Part shown: positions 1 to 8,381 of the stretch, in pieces
Layout: each line of letters opens with the position of its first letter
Position numbering within the stretch: the stretch's first letter is position 1
Position numbers and translations under genes: made by a program
Assembly: GCA_964451305.1 (NCBI GenBank)
Contig: CAYVHV010000014.1
Span: 11,022 to 75,021, forward strand
Direction of reading: 5' to 3'
DNA length: 64,000 bases
Source: SHLQ01 sp964451305
GTDB taxonomy: Bacteria; Actinomycetota; Acidimicrobiia; Acidimicrobiales; SHLQ01
The notes under the pieces: generated by a model
Database searches by the model: none
What the model was told of the DNA's origin: nothing
Seen by the model: only the letters and a program-made list of their open reading frames with translations

Positions 1-149
1 CCGAAGCCGCGGCTGGTCAGTACCTCGCTCCATTCCAGAGCACGCTCGGCGCTGGCTACTCCCAGATCGTTCCATACGTCGTCATGTTGGCGGTGCTGCT
101 CATCCGACCGTTTGGTCTGTACGGCACACCTGAAGTTCGGAGGGTCTGA
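1..149 (+). CDS. livH: Branched-chain amino acid ABC permease LivH, C-terminal fragment
   Basis: The 5' end lies outside the window; about 48 C-terminal residues are visible in the frame starting at base 3. The tail has a hydrophobic segment (VVMLAVLLIRPFGLYG) that matches the usual end of LivH/LivM-type inner-membrane permeases of the HAAT family, which form the translocation path for leucine/isoleucine/valine or related substrates. The stop is two bases before the start of the livM-like gene, so the two are almost certainly co-transcribed. Assignment to LivH rather than a second LivM rests mainly on gene order (permease, permease, binding protein, two ATPases). Confidence 0.8.
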   Translation, partial: EAAAGQYLAPFQSTLGAGYSQIVPYVVMLAVLLIRPFGLYGTPEVRRV

Positions 150-151
150 TC

Positions 152-1510
152 ATGCAGGGACGTCCAAAGCTATTTACGTCATATGAGGCCGATGCCTCGA
201 TCTTCCCGACAAACCTTCAGCGTGGCCTTATCGCGACGTTGATCCTGATCCTGCTCTTGATGCCATTCGAGATCCCGTTCATCTCGGGGCCCGTTCCACG
301 GGCATTCCCAGAGAGCTGGCCAATCATTGGTAACCGGTTCACGATCCTGGGACAGATTCCGATCCTCAACGACGGTCTGCCATTCGCACGGTTCCTCGGC
401 GACAACGCATGGCTGCGACCAATGACGGAGGTCTTCATCTTCGCCGTTGCCGCACTCGGGCTCAATATCCTCGCCGGTGTCGCTGGACAGGTATCGCTCG
501 GGCACGCCTTCTTCATGGGCGCCGGGGCATGTACCGCAGTTGTCCTCGGCGGTGCGCCAAGCGCCGATCCGCTTCGTTGGGGCTGGGAGCTTCCAATCTG
601 GATCTGGCTGCCCGCAGCCGGAATCGTCGCCGCCGGCGTCGGCATCTTGGTGTCGCCAACAGCGGTGAAACTGCGAGGGCTGTACCTCGGAATCGTGACC
701 CTCGGTCTCGTCTTCATCGGTATCCACCTCAGTCGTGTCTTCCCGCAGATTGCGGGCGACACCGAGTCCGGGCGTCGCTATCCAGAATTCGACGTTCGGA
801 TCTGGAAAGAAGAAACACCGTTGATCGCCGTGTCCTCCGAGGACAGCGTCGGCGGATGGTTCGGACTCAACCGTTTCGATGTCACCGCCGAGCAGAAGAC
901 CTACATCTTCACCTTGCTCGTCGCCATCGTCATGACGGTGCTCGCCAAGAACATCGGCCGCTCTCGGACCGGCCGTGCCCTTCAGGCAATCCGAGACCGT
1001 GACATCGCAGCCGAAGTCATGGGCGTTGACGAGGCCAAGTACAAGCGAATCGCCTTCGCCATCTCGAGTGGGTACGCCGGAATTGCAGGTGCCATGTACG
1101 CGAGCTTCCTCGGGTTCGCTGCTGGTTCGGAATTCAGCTTGTTCCTCTCGGTCGAGTTCATCGCCATCTTGTTGATCGGCGGTGCAGGAACCGTCAGCGG
1201 AACCTTGCTCGGCACGTTCTTCGTCGTGATCCTGCCCGAGATGGTCGAGCAGTTCACCGAGTTTCTCGAAGACGCAGACGGAGGGGTCACCGGTGCGGTT
1301 GGTGACTTCCTCCTGACGGCTGGACCGGGAGACTTCGGTCCAATTTCAACCGAGGCGGTCAGTCCGGGCTGGGCATTAGGAATCTTCGATTGGAACGTCG
1401 TCATCTACGGCGCGCTGATCGTCGTCTTCCTCATCTTCGAGCCACTTGGACTGTTCGGAATTTGGCTCAAGATTCGCAACTACTGGAAGGGCTGGCCCTT
1501 CACCTACTAA
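152..1510 (+). CDS. livM: Branched-chain amino acid ABC permease LivM
   Basis: Encodes 452 residues with many hydrophobic membrane segments and the family-typical stretch KLRGLYLGIVTLGLVFIG near residues 173-190, plus IGRSRTGRALQAIRDRDIAAEVMG (about 267-290), the cytoplasmic loop that contacts the ATPase. It is the second permease of a HAAT-type importer whose binding protein and ATPases follow downstream. It is longer than common LivM proteins (about 300-350 residues). The extra length is an N-terminal extension, a polar extracytoplasmic insertion around residues 200-250 and an acidic loop around 372-400. The ATG follows the livH stop after 2 bases, indicating coupling. Confidence 0.9.
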   Translation: MQGRPKLFTSYEADASIFPTNLQRGLIATLILILLLMPFEIPFISGPVPRAFPESWPIIGNRFTILGQIPILNDGLPFARFLGDNAWLRPMTEVFIFAVAALGLNILAGVAGQVSLGHAFFMGAGACTAVVLGGAPSADPLRWGWELPIWIWLPAAGIVAAGVGILVSPTAVKLRGLYLGIVTLGLVFIGIHLSRVFPQIAGDTESGRRYPEFDVRIWKEETPLIAVSSEDSVGGWFGLNRFDVTAEQKTYIFTLLVAIVMTVLAKNIGRSRTGRALQAIRDRDIAAEVMGVDEAKYKRIAFAISSGYAGIAGAMYASFLGFAAGSEFSLFLSVEFIAILLIGGAGTVSGTLLGTFFVVILPEMVEQFTEFLEDADGGVTGAVGDFLLTAGPGDFGPISTEAVSPGWALGIFDWNVVIYGALIVVFLIFEPLGLFGIWLKIRNYWKGWPFTY

Positions 1511-1575
1511 TCGAAACGGCGGTGGGTCTGGACGTGGCGATGCACTCGCTGAACCGGGTTCGACCAAGATGATCT

Positions 1576-1596
1576 TTGAGAAGTCGAACTTCTCAA
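1576..1596. promoter_or_regulatory. Perfect 9-bp inverted repeat upstream of the substrate-binding protein gene
   Basis: TTGAGAAGT and its exact reverse complement ACTTCTCAA are separated by CGA. The repeat lies in the 157-bp gap between livM and the binding-protein gene. There is no T-run after it, so an operator (TetR- or LacI-like dyad) is at least as likely as a terminator. Which protein would bind is unknown. Confidence 0.45.
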
Positions 1597-1667
1597 GAAA
1601 TGCAATACACACAAGCAACACACAAAGCAGATGTCGGTAACGGGATCTCAACCCTGGGAGGGGAACC

Positions 1668-3128
1668 ATGAAACGAATGCGTTGGTTGGCATTGATTGCC
1701 ATCTTCAGCCTGTTGGCGGTCGCATGTAGCGCTGCCGAAGAGGCCGCCGAAACTGCGACAGATGCCGCAGGCGAAGTCACCGAAGAGGTCGAAGAGGCCG
1801 TCGACGGTGATGATGACGAAGAAGAAGAAGCCATGGAAGACGAAGAAGAAGAAGCCATGGAAGACGAGGACGGTGAAGAGGCAGGCGGCGACGTCGTTCC
1901 TGCGAGCACCGACTTCGGCGCAAACGACGAAGCCATTCGCGTTGGGCTGTCCGCTGACCTCTCCGGACCATTCGCTGGTCTCACATCGGTCATCGTTCAA
2001 GCCCAAGAGGCCTACTTCGATCGTGTGAACGAGAACGGTGGCATCGGCGGACGTGAAGTTGAGCTGGTAACGCTCGACAACGCGTACGAGGTTCCAACCC
2101 AGCTCGACAACTATGCAGAACTCGCCGAAGAAAGCGAAGACGGCGTGGTCATGATCAGCCAGTCGACCGGCTCACCACACACCACTGCAATTGCTGAGGA
2201 TCTCGAGAACGACGACCTCATCGCAATTCCACTGTCGTGGTACTCCGGTTGGGCAACCGAACTCGGTACCAACGTGTTCGAGCTCTACACCAACTACTGC
2301 TTCGAAAGCATGAACGGCGTTGAGTTCCTCGCCGAGCAGTCCGGAATCGACTCACCAACCGTCGCTATCGTCTCTCGCCCAGGCGAGTACGGACAGGACG
2401 GCGCAGCAGGAGCACGAATCGCAGCTGAAGCTCTCGGCCTCGAAATCGTTGTTGACCTCGAAGGCGCAATCGCTGGTGAAGACTTCACCCCGGTCATCTC
2501 CGAGCTGGTCGCCGGATCACCAGACATCGTGTGGATTACCTCCGCACCTGGTGAACTCGCACAGATCCTCGGCGGCGCAGCGGCAGGCGGCCTCCAGGCC
2601 CTCTGGTCAGGTAACTCACCGAGCTACAACGTTGCGCTCCTCGATACCGCAGTTGCACCTGCCCTCGATGCGTTCTACTTCCACAGTTCATATGCAGCAC
2701 TGTGGGACTCGAACGACTCCCCAGGCATGCAGGACATGGTTGCTGAGCTTCAGGCTCGTATTCCAGACGGAAACTTCGCCCAGGCCGACACCTACGTGTT
2801 GGGTTGGACCGAAGCAATCTTCACCGAAGCTGTGCTCCAGCAGGCAACCGACAACGGTGACCTGACTCGTGCAGGCGTCGTTGCAGCAGCCAACGAGGTC
2901 GAGGTCGACTTCCAGGGTCTCGCTCCTAGCCAGACCTGGCAGGGCGATCCAAACGACTTCGCTATCCGTGCAAGCTTCATCTACGACGTCGTGCTCGCAG
3001 ACGCCACCATCACCGCACCGATCACCGGTGAGGGCTCGAGTGGCCTCTCTGTTGTACGTGACAACTTCACCGGCGACGTAGCCGCTGGATTTGAATTCAC
3101 CGAGGCCTGCTTCCTCTCCGAGGGCTGA
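1668..3128 (+). CDS. Branched-chain amino acid type ABC substrate-binding lipoprotein
   Basis: Encodes 486 residues. An N-terminal signal peptide (MKRMRWLALIAIFSLLAVAC) ends in a lipobox with acylatable Cys20, so the protein should be anchored outside the membrane. Residues about 21-75 are a very acidic, Ala/Glu-rich linker containing a duplicated octapeptide. The rest is a periplasmic-binding type I fold (PF13458-like) beginning around AIRVGLSADLSGPFAGL and including ENGGIGGREVELVTLDNAYEV. It would capture the substrate for the LivHMFG importer encoded around it. The start has a strong GGAGGGG site 4-5 bases upstream. The exact substrate (branched amino acid, amide, urea) cannot be read from sequence. 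Confidence 0.88.
   Translation: MKRMRWLALIAIFSLLAVACSAAEEAAETATDAAGEVTEEVEEAVDGDDDEEEEAMEDEEEEAMEDEDGEEAGGDVVPASTDFGANDEAIRVGLSADLSGPFAGLTSVIVQAQEAYFDRVNENGGIGGREVELVTLDNAYEVPTQLDNYAELAEESEDGVVMISQSTGSPHTTAIAEDLENDDLIAIPLSWYSGWATELGTNVFELYTNYCFESMNGVEFLAEQSGIDSPTVAIVSRPGEYGQDGAAGARIAAEALGLEIVVDLEGAIAGEDFTPVISELVAGSPDIVWITSAPGELAQILGGAAAGGLQALWSGNSPSYNVALLDTAVAPALDAFYFHSSYAALWDSNDSPGMQDMVAELQARIPDGNFAQADTYVLGWTEAIFTEAVLQQATDNGDLTRAGVVAAANEVEVDFQGLAPSQTWQGDPNDFAIRASFIYDVVLADATITAPITGEGSSGLSVVRDNFTGDVAAGFEFTEACFLSEG
1815..1862 (+). repeat. Two exact 24-bp tandem copies in the lipoprotein linker
   Basis: The unit at 1815-1838 is repeated exactly at 1839-1862 and encodes DEEEEAME twice. It sits between the lipobox and the folded binding domain, so copy-number change would alter tether length and charge without breaking the frame. 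Confidence 0.85.
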
Positions 3129-3147
3129 TCTCAAAAGTGTGTATGCA

Positions 3148-3179
3148 TCCCGGCCGGGCGGTTCGCCGCCCGGCCGGGA
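3148..3179 (+). terminator. Very stable 14-bp hairpin with TTCG loop between binding-protein gene and livF
   Basis: Left arm 3148-3161, loop TTCG 3162-3165 and right arm 3166-3179 pair perfectly over 14 bp, nearly all G-C. No T-run follows, so it is either an actinobacterial-type terminator or attenuator, or an mRNA 3' stabiliser. Either role would leave the binding-protein message more abundant than the ATPase message, which is common for importers. Confidence 0.75.
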
Positions 3180-3245
3180 CGACACAAGTTCTGTATCTAA
3201 CCGCTAGTGAAACCACCCGGCGTTCCGCCGGAACCGGAGAGCCAA

Positions 3246-4043
3246 ATGCTTGAAGTCGCCAACCTTGAAGTGGTCTACAACGATGTTGTTCTGGTGTTGC
3301 GCGGGCTCTCTATTGAAGTCCCCGATGGCCAGATCGTTGCCCTGCTGGGCGGAAATGGCGCCGGGAAGACCACGACGTTGCGAGCCATCAGTGGCCTGCT
3401 CGGTGTTCACGAAGGCGTCGCGACCAAAGGGACAATCACCTGGAACGGCGACGACATCACCAAGGCCAACCCAGCCGATATCGTCAAGTCCGGCATTACC
3501 CAGGTAATGGAAGGACGACGTGTCTTTGCCGAGCTGACCGTCGATGAGAACCTTCAAACCGGAGGCTTCACGAACCACGACAAAGAGTCGGTGCAAGAGG
3601 CCTATGACCGCACGATGGAGCTGTTCCCGGTTCTTCACGAACGTCGCAGCTCGCTCGCCGGATACCTTTCTGGCGGCGAACAGCAGATGCTCGCCATCGG
3701 GCGCGCCATGATGGCAAACCCAAAGCTGCTCATCCTCGATGAGCCGTCACTCGGCCTTGCACCCCTGCTGGTGGAGCAGATCAGAGACATCGTGGTCGAC
3801 ATCAACAAGTCGGGCGTCAGCGTCTTGCTCATCGAGCAGAACGCGGCGATGGCCCTGTCGATTGCCGACTACGGCTACATCATGGAGAACGGCAAGATCG
3901 TGCTCGATGATCCCGCCGAAAAACTCCGCCAGGACGAAGATGTCCAGGAGTTCTACCTCGGCCTCCACACCGACGAATCGGGGGAGCGCAAGAGCTTCCG
4001 CGATGTGAAGCACTACAAGCGCCGCAAGCGCTGGCTCTCGTAA
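3246..4043 (+). CDS. livF: Branched-chain amino acid ABC transporter ATPase LivF
   Basis: Encodes 265 residues from ATG 3246, which has a GGAGA site 5 bases upstream. A GTG at 3207 in frame would add 13 Pro-rich residues but has no ribosome site. Walker A is GGNGAGKT (about 35-42), the signature is LSGGEQQ, Walker B is LLILDEP, and the switch His lies after SVLLIEQN. The gene follows the binding-protein gene across a strong hairpin and precedes LivG by 26 bases. The C-terminus carries a basic tail (HYKRRKRWLS) beyond the usual LivF end. It powers import as one half of the LivF/LivG ATPase pair. Confidence 0.9.
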   Translation: MLEVANLEVVYNDVVLVLRGLSIEVPDGQIVALLGGNGAGKTTTLRAISGLLGVHEGVATKGTITWNGDDITKANPADIVKSGITQVMEGRRVFAELTVDENLQTGGFTNHDKESVQEAYDRTMELFPVLHERRSSLAGYLSGGEQQMLAIGRAMMANPKLLILDEPSLGLAPLLVEQIRDIVVDINKSGVSVLLIEQNAAMALSIADYGYIMENGKIVLDDPAEKLRQDEDVQEFYLGLHTDESGERKSFRDVKHYKRRKRWLS

Positions 4044-4069
4044 CGACTCGAATAGGAACCCTTTCTTTC

Positions 4070-4846
4070 ATGAGCGATCATCTCCTCGTCGTCGACGACA
4101 TCACCCTTCGGTTCGGCGGCGTGACCGCAATCAACGGCGTGAGCTTTCACGTCGACGACGGTGAACTGTTCTCCATCATTGGACCCAACGGCGCCGGAAA
4201 GACCTCGATCTTCAACACACTGTCTCAGGTGTACCGCCCTCAAGAAGGCGACATCATATGGCAGGGCCAGTCGATCATGGGCCAGCGGCCCGACAAGGTG
4301 GCTGGAATGGGCATTGCTCGCACGTTCCAGAACATCGAGTTGTTCGCAAACATGACCGTCGTCGACAACCTGCTCACCGGCCGTCACGTTCGGATGAACA
4401 GTTCCTGGCTCGCGGGAGCATTCTGGCTGGGCCCTGCACGCAAAGAAGAGATGGAGAATCGACGTCGCGTCGAAGACATCATCGACTTCCTCGAGATTCA
4501 AGCCTTCCGTAAGAGCCCGGTTGCATTGCTGCCGTACGGCATTCAGAAGCGAGTCGAACTCGGACGAGCGCTCGCGATGGACCCGGTCCTTCTTCTTCTC
4601 GACGAGCCGGTCGCGGGCATGAACCAGGAAGAGACCGAAGATATGGCTCGGTTCATCCTCGACATCCGCCGCGAGCTCGGTATTGCCATGATCATGGTCG
4701 AACACGACATGGGCCTCGTCATGGATATTGCAGACCGCATCATGGTCCTCGACTTCGGCCAGAAGATCGCCGAAGGCCTCCCAGACGAAATCCAGTCGAA
4801 CCCAGACGTGATCGCCGCGTACCTGGGCGGCGAGCTCAGCGCCTGA
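4070..4846 (+). CDS. livG: Branched-chain amino acid ABC transporter ATPase LivG
   Basis: Encodes 258 residues. Walker A is GPNGAGKT (about 38-45) and Walker B is LLLLDEPVAGMN. In place of the LSGGQ signature it has LPYGIQKRVELGRAL, the form typical of LivG. It pairs with LivF as the cytoplasmic ATPase of the importer. Last gene of the liv cluster; bioB follows after a short spacer with its own apparent promoter. Confidence 0.92.
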   Translation: MSDHLLVVDDITLRFGGVTAINGVSFHVDDGELFSIIGPNGAGKTSIFNTLSQVYRPQEGDIIWQGQSIMGQRPDKVAGMGIARTFQNIELFANMTVVDNLLTGRHVRMNSSWLAGAFWLGPARKEEMENRRRVEDIIDFLEIQAFRKSPVALLPYGIQKRVELGRALAMDPVLLLLDEPVAGMNQEETEDMARFILDIRRELGIAMIMVEHDMGLVMDIADRIMVLDFGQKIAEGLPDEIQSNPDVIAAYLGGELSA

Positions 4847-4893
4847 GCGACGCTCACGCACGCGCTCTCTTGGCCTTGGGGCCAGTGCTAGGG

Positions 4894-4899
4894 CAGAAT
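4894..4899 (+). promoter_or_regulatory. Candidate leaderless -10 element of bioB
   Basis: CAGAAT lies exactly 6 bases before GTG 4906. The same spacing is seen at many other starts in the window, so transcription would begin at or near the start codon. No Shine-Dalgarno sequence is present. Confidence 0.4.
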
Positions 4900-4905
4900 G
4901 ACGCT

Positions 4906-6003
4906 GTGAGCACTCTCAACCTTGACCTTTTGGCGACCGCTGCGTTGGCGGGCGAAGATCTGACCGCAGAGCGGGCAGAGCAGATCCTCCTCGACCCCGA
5001 GATCGACCTGCTTCCGCTGGTTAATGCGGCGTATCGAGTTCGCTTCGCACGCTGGGGCAAGACGGTGCAGGTGCACATCTTGAACAACGCGGCGAACGGC
5101 AAATGCCCCGAGGACTGCTCGTACTGCACACAGGGGAAGAACTCATCGGTTCCGATCGAGGAGTACCCGATGAAGACCTCCGACGAGATTATGGATGAAG
5201 CACGGCTCGCCTACGAGAACGGTGCGTTCCGGTATTGCATGGTGTTCTCGGGACGAGGGCCGTCGACGACTCGCACAGAGGAGCTGGCGTCGCTCGTCCG
5301 CGATATCAAAGCGAAGTATCCGCTCGAAGTATGTGTCTCGGCTGGGCTGCTCGACGATGCGAAGGCCGAGGTTCTCGCCGACGCAGGGCTGGACCGTCTC
5401 AACCACAACCTGAACACCTCAGAAGAGCACTACGCCGAGATCTGCACAACGCACACCTATCAGGACCGTCTCAACACACTCAAGGCTGCCAAGCGCAACG
5501 GGATTGAGATGTGCTCGGGCCTTATTGCCGGAATGGGCGAACCAGCGTCTGATCTCGTCGAGATCGCTCAGACGCTTCGAAGCCTTGAAGCCGAGTCGAT
5601 CCCGGTCAACTTCTTGTTGCCCTTCGAGGGCAACGATCTCGTCGAGCCTCAGGGCCTCACCCCCGAGTACTGCTTGCGAGTCCTGTGCATGTTCCGCTTC
5701 ACCAACCCAACCGCAGAGATCCGGGTCGCTGCGGGCCGTGAGTTTCACTTGCGCTCGCTCGAACCGTTGGCCCTGTACCCGGCAAACTCACTGTTCCTCG
5801 AGGGCTACCTCAACGCAAAGGGTGCAGCCTCAAACCGCACCTATGAGATGATCACCGATGCTGGATTTGAGATCGTCAGTGACTTCTCGGCTGAAGCGCT
5901 CGTCGACTCGGCCGAAAAGACAGCGAACGAGCACCCCGTAGAGATCGGTGGGAAGTCGGTGGTCAAGACGATCGACGACCTCCGGCCGAGCTTGCAGCCG
6001 TAA
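4906..6003 (+). CDS. bioB: Biotin synthase
   Basis: Encodes about 365 residues from GTG 4906. A TTG at 4870 is possible but less likely, because the protein start VSTLNLDLL and the -10 spacing fit the GTG. The enzyme inserts sulfur into dethiobiotin as the last step of biotin synthesis. The radical-SAM cysteines CPEDCSYC (C67, C71, C74) and the family stretches HNLNTSEEHY and AGMGEP are present. No other bio genes are adjacent, so bioB stands alone here. It converges on a thioesterase gene with only 10 bases between stops. Confidence 0.93.
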   Translation: MSTLNLDLLATAALAGEDLTAERAEQILLDPEIDLLPLVNAAYRVRFARWGKTVQVHILNNAANGKCPEDCSYCTQGKNSSVPIEEYPMKTSDEIMDEARLAYENGAFRYCMVFSGRGPSTTRTEELASLVRDIKAKYPLEVCVSAGLLDDAKAEVLADAGLDRLNHNLNTSEEHYAEICTTHTYQDRLNTLKAAKRNGIEMCSGLIAGMGEPASDLVEIAQTLRSLEAESIPVNFLLPFEGNDLVEPQGLTPEYCLRVLCMFRFTNPTAEIRVAAGREFHLRSLEPLALYPANSLFLEGYLNAKGAASNRTYEMITDAGFEIVSDFSAEALVDSAEKTANEHPVEIGGKSVVKTIDDLRPSLQP

Positions 6004-6013
6004 CCCCGGTCTT

Positions 6014-6445
6014 TCAGGCTCGGGCCGAATCGGGAATGGCATAGGAGATCGTCGCGTGGGCCACGGGGCGGTCCGGTTCGCCGTCGATCGTCATGATGAT
6101 GTCGCCGAAGATCATGTTGCGACCGCGCTTGATCTGACGGGCTTGAGCGATCACATCGCCCCCGATCGCTGGGCGAACGAAGGTGATGTGCACGTCCCAG
6201 GTCACCGCCATTGGGGTGATGCCTTCGGTCGTGAACGTGAGCACCCACCCGCACAGGTCGGCAACGTTGAACAGCGTCGGACCAGAGATGTACCCGCCGG
6301 GCCGCAACGCCGCTTCGTCATACACCCAGCGCACCCGGACATCGTCGGGGTCGGTCTTCTCGATCACGATGGGCGTGTGTTTGGCGAAGTCGCCGAGCGA
6401 CGTCATGAAGTCTGTGACTTCTTCAGGAGTGACCTTCGATTCCAT
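6014..6445 (-). CDS. Hotdog-fold acyl-CoA thioesterase-like protein
   Basis: Encodes about 143 residues from ATG 6445 (MESKVTPEEV). The order of helix RPGGYISGPTLFNVADLCGW followed by strands with HITFVRPAIGGDVIAQARQIKRGRN matches the PaaI/4HBT hotdog fold. The substrate is unknown; such proteins hydrolyse acyl-CoA thioesters in the cytoplasm. It lies 13 bases downstream of a second hotdog gene on the same strand, which suggests a two-gene operon divergent from an aldehyde dehydrogenase. Confidence 0.75.
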   Translation of the reverse strand: MESKVTPEEVTDFMTSLGDFAKHTPIVIEKTDPDDVRVRWVYDEAALRPGGYISGPTLFNVADLCGWVLTFTTEGITPMAVTWDVHITFVRPAIGGDVIAQARQIKRGRNMIFGDIIMTIDGEPDRPVAHATISYAIPDSARA

Positions 6446-6458
6446 GAGTTCTCGCTCT

Positions 6459-6851
6459 CTAGCGTTTGGGGACGGTTCTGGTGCGACCCCGGAAATGGGC
6501 GACCGTTTCGTTTCGTTGGTTTGTGATCGTGACGTCGACAAGGCCGGTCCGGCCCCACTGGCCGACCCGCTCGCCGGTTGCGGTGAGGTCGTCGTCGACC
6601 ATCGCTGCTCGCACGTAATCGATCTCGGCGTGGGCGGCGAACGCCACCTGGTCATCGGGAAGTGGCCCGTTCGTCGTGTAGTCCATGACCGCGTCGGCGA
6701 GTAGGAACAGCAACCCGCCATGGCACACACCATGGCTATTGACCATTTCAGGACCGACCGTCATCGATGCGGTCACAAATGATGCATCACCCTGACCGCG
6801 GCGAGAAACGTCGATTCCGTAGTGTTCGACGGCGGGGTCGGATCCGTGCAT
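6459..6851 (-). CDS. PaaI-family thioesterase
   Basis: Encodes 130 residues. The stretch NSHGVCHGGLLFLLAD (about 38-53) is the PaaI signature: a helix with the conserved His-Gly and catalytic Asp, as in phenylacetyl-CoA pathway thioesterases. The middle is an open hotdog fold with AHAEIDYVRAAMVDDDLTATGE. The start lies only 22 bases from that of the divergent aldehyde dehydrogenase, so their promoters overlap. No other paa genes are nearby, so a general acyl-CoA housekeeping role is possible. Confidence 0.82.
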   Translation of the reverse strand: MHGSDPAVEHYGIDVSRRGQGDASFVTASMTVGPEMVNSHGVCHGGLLFLLADAVMDYTTNGPLPDDQVAFAAHAEIDYVRAAMVDDDLTATGERVGQWGRTGLVDVTITNQRNETVAHFRGRTRTVPKR

Positions 6852-6861
6852 TGGGCGAGCC

Positions 6862-6867
6862 TAGTCT
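6862..6867 (+). promoter_or_regulatory. Candidate leaderless -10 element of the aldehyde dehydrogenase gene
   Basis: TAGTCT is followed by 6 bases and then ATG 6874. This supports ATG 6874 over the GTG at 6868 as the start. The divergent PaaI gene begins at 6851, so promoter elements for both strands share this stretch. Confidence 0.5.
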
Positions 6868-6873
6868 GTGGCC

Positions 6874-8301
6874 ATGTTCATCAACGGTGAGTTTGTCGAC
6901 GCCATCTCGGGCGCCACGTTTGAAGTAACCAACCCCGCGACTGGTGAGAGCCTCGGGCAGGTTCCTGACGGTGGGGCTGGCGATGCCGAGTCCGCGATTG
7001 CAGCTGCTGACGCGGCATTTGGTGAGTGGTCGCGCACCACCGCATACGAACGAGCCGACATCTTGATGGCCGCGTGGAGGCTTATGGGGGAGCGAGCGAG
7101 CGAACTCGCCGCCCTCATGACCGCAGAGCAGGGCAAACCCCTTCGAGCATCGGCGGCTGAGGTCAGCTACGGCGCCGACTTCATCCGGTGGTTCGCCGAG
7201 GAGGCCCGACGTCTGACCGGTGAGTGGATCCCGTCATCGCGAGCAAACCAACGATTCCTGTCCGTGCAGTCACCGGTTGGCGTCGTCGCAGCGGTGACGC
7301 CATGGAACTACCCAATGTCGATGCTCACCCGGAAGATGGCCCCCGCCTTGGCCGCGGGGTGCACCCTCGTGCTGAAACCAGCCGAAGCAACGCCGCTGAA
7401 CGCGAAGGCGATCTTCGAGATCTTCCGTGATGCCGGTGTCCCCGACGGGGTGATCAACATGGTCACCGCTGCAAACCCGGCCCCGATCGGTGAGGTGTTC
7501 ACGAGCGATCCGCGTGTCGCCAAGCTCACCTTCACCGGATCTACCGCGGTAGGCCGAGTACTCGCCGGTGCTGCCGGTGCGTCGCTCAAACGGGTCTCGG
7601 TGGAACTTGGCGGTCACGCTCCGTTCATCGTGATGCCCGACGCAGACCCGGTCCACGCCGCCAAGGGCGCCGCAGCACTCAAGTATTTGAACTCGGGCCA
7701 AGCGTGCATCAGCCCAAACCGTTTGTACGTCCCACGAGACGCCGTCGAGGCGTTCACCGAGACGATGGCGACCCGAGTCGGACGCATCAAAACGGGCAAC
7801 GGCATAGGCGAAGGCGTTGGATGTGGGCCGCTGGTTAACGAGGCTGCGGTAGCCAAGGTCGAAGCGCAGGTCGACGATGCTGTTGTAAAGGGCGCCGAAG
7901 CCGTCGTTGGTGGTCACCGCCTGATCGACGGCGAACATGGCGACGGGCACTTCTACGCGCCGACGGTGCTCTCGGGGGTTACGAGCGACATGGCGATTTA
8001 CCGCCAAGAGACCTTCGGGCCCGTCGCTCCCATCATTGCCTACGACGACACCGACGACGTCATCGACATGGCGAACGACACGAACTACGGCCTCGCGGCA
8101 TACGTCTATACCAACGACCTCTCGACGGCGATCAAAACGGTTGAGGCACTGCGCTTTGGCATCATTGGCGTCAACGATGTGAACCCGACGTCGGCGTCGG
8201 TTCCCTTCGGCGGCATGAAGGATTCCGGACTGGGGCGCGAAGGCGCCCACGAAGGGTTGCTCGAGTATCTGGAGACCAAGACTGCGGGGATCGCACTCTG
8301 A
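6874..8301 (+). CDS. NAD(P)-dependent aldehyde dehydrogenase (succinate-semialdehyde dehydrogenase-like)
   Basis: Encodes 475 residues of the ALDH superfamily. Seen: TPWNYPMSM in the cofactor domain, FTGSTAVGR, general base Glu244 in VSVELGGHAPF, catalytic Cys278 in SGQACISPNR, and C-terminal EVSY/PFGGMKDSGLGREG-type motifs. The pattern resembles GabD/YneI-type enzymes that oxidise succinate semialdehyde or related aldehydes. The neighbouring thioesterases hint at acyl or aromatic catabolism, but this is an inference. Confidence 0.9.
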   Translation: MFINGEFVDAISGATFEVTNPATGESLGQVPDGGAGDAESAIAAADAAFGEWSRTTAYERADILMAAWRLMGERASELAALMTAEQGKPLRASAAEVSYGADFIRWFAEEARRLTGEWIPSSRANQRFLSVQSPVGVVAAVTPWNYPMSMLTRKMAPALAAGCTLVLKPAEATPLNAKAIFEIFRDAGVPDGVINMVTAANPAPIGEVFTSDPRVAKLTFTGSTAVGRVLAGAAGASLKRVSVELGGHAPFIVMPDADPVHAAKGAAALKYLNSGQACISPNRLYVPRDAVEAFTETMATRVGRIKTGNGIGEGVGCGPLVNEAAVAKVEAQVDDAVVKGAEAVVGGHRLIDGEHGDGHFYAPTVLSGVTSDMAIYRQETFGPVAPIIAYDDTDDVIDMANDTNYGLAAYVYTNDLSTAIKTVEALRFGIIGVNDVNPTSASVPFGGMKDSGLGREGAHEGLLEYLETKTAGIAL

Positions 8302-8369
8302 GCATCCGCTTGGGCTGATGCAGCCACGACGAGCAGCGGATCGCTCTGTCCCACGTCAGCGGATTGCGA

Positions 8370-8375
8370 TATCCT
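8370..8375 (+). promoter_or_regulatory. Candidate leaderless -10 element before the acidic DUF2510-like protein
   Basis: TATCCT followed by 6 bases then ATG 8382. It probably drives the two-gene unit with the indolepyruvate oxidoreductase. Confidence 0.5.
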
Positions 8376-8381
8376 CGATTC

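Noticed and set aside
4013..4861. 282-codon open frame on the minus strand over livG
   Set aside because: It mirrors the livG coding strand in a GC-rich codon pattern and shows no domain; livG has complete ABC motifs.
7270..8250. 326-codon minus-strand frame
   Set aside because: Antisense shadow of the aldehyde dehydrogenase, which has intact catalytic residues.
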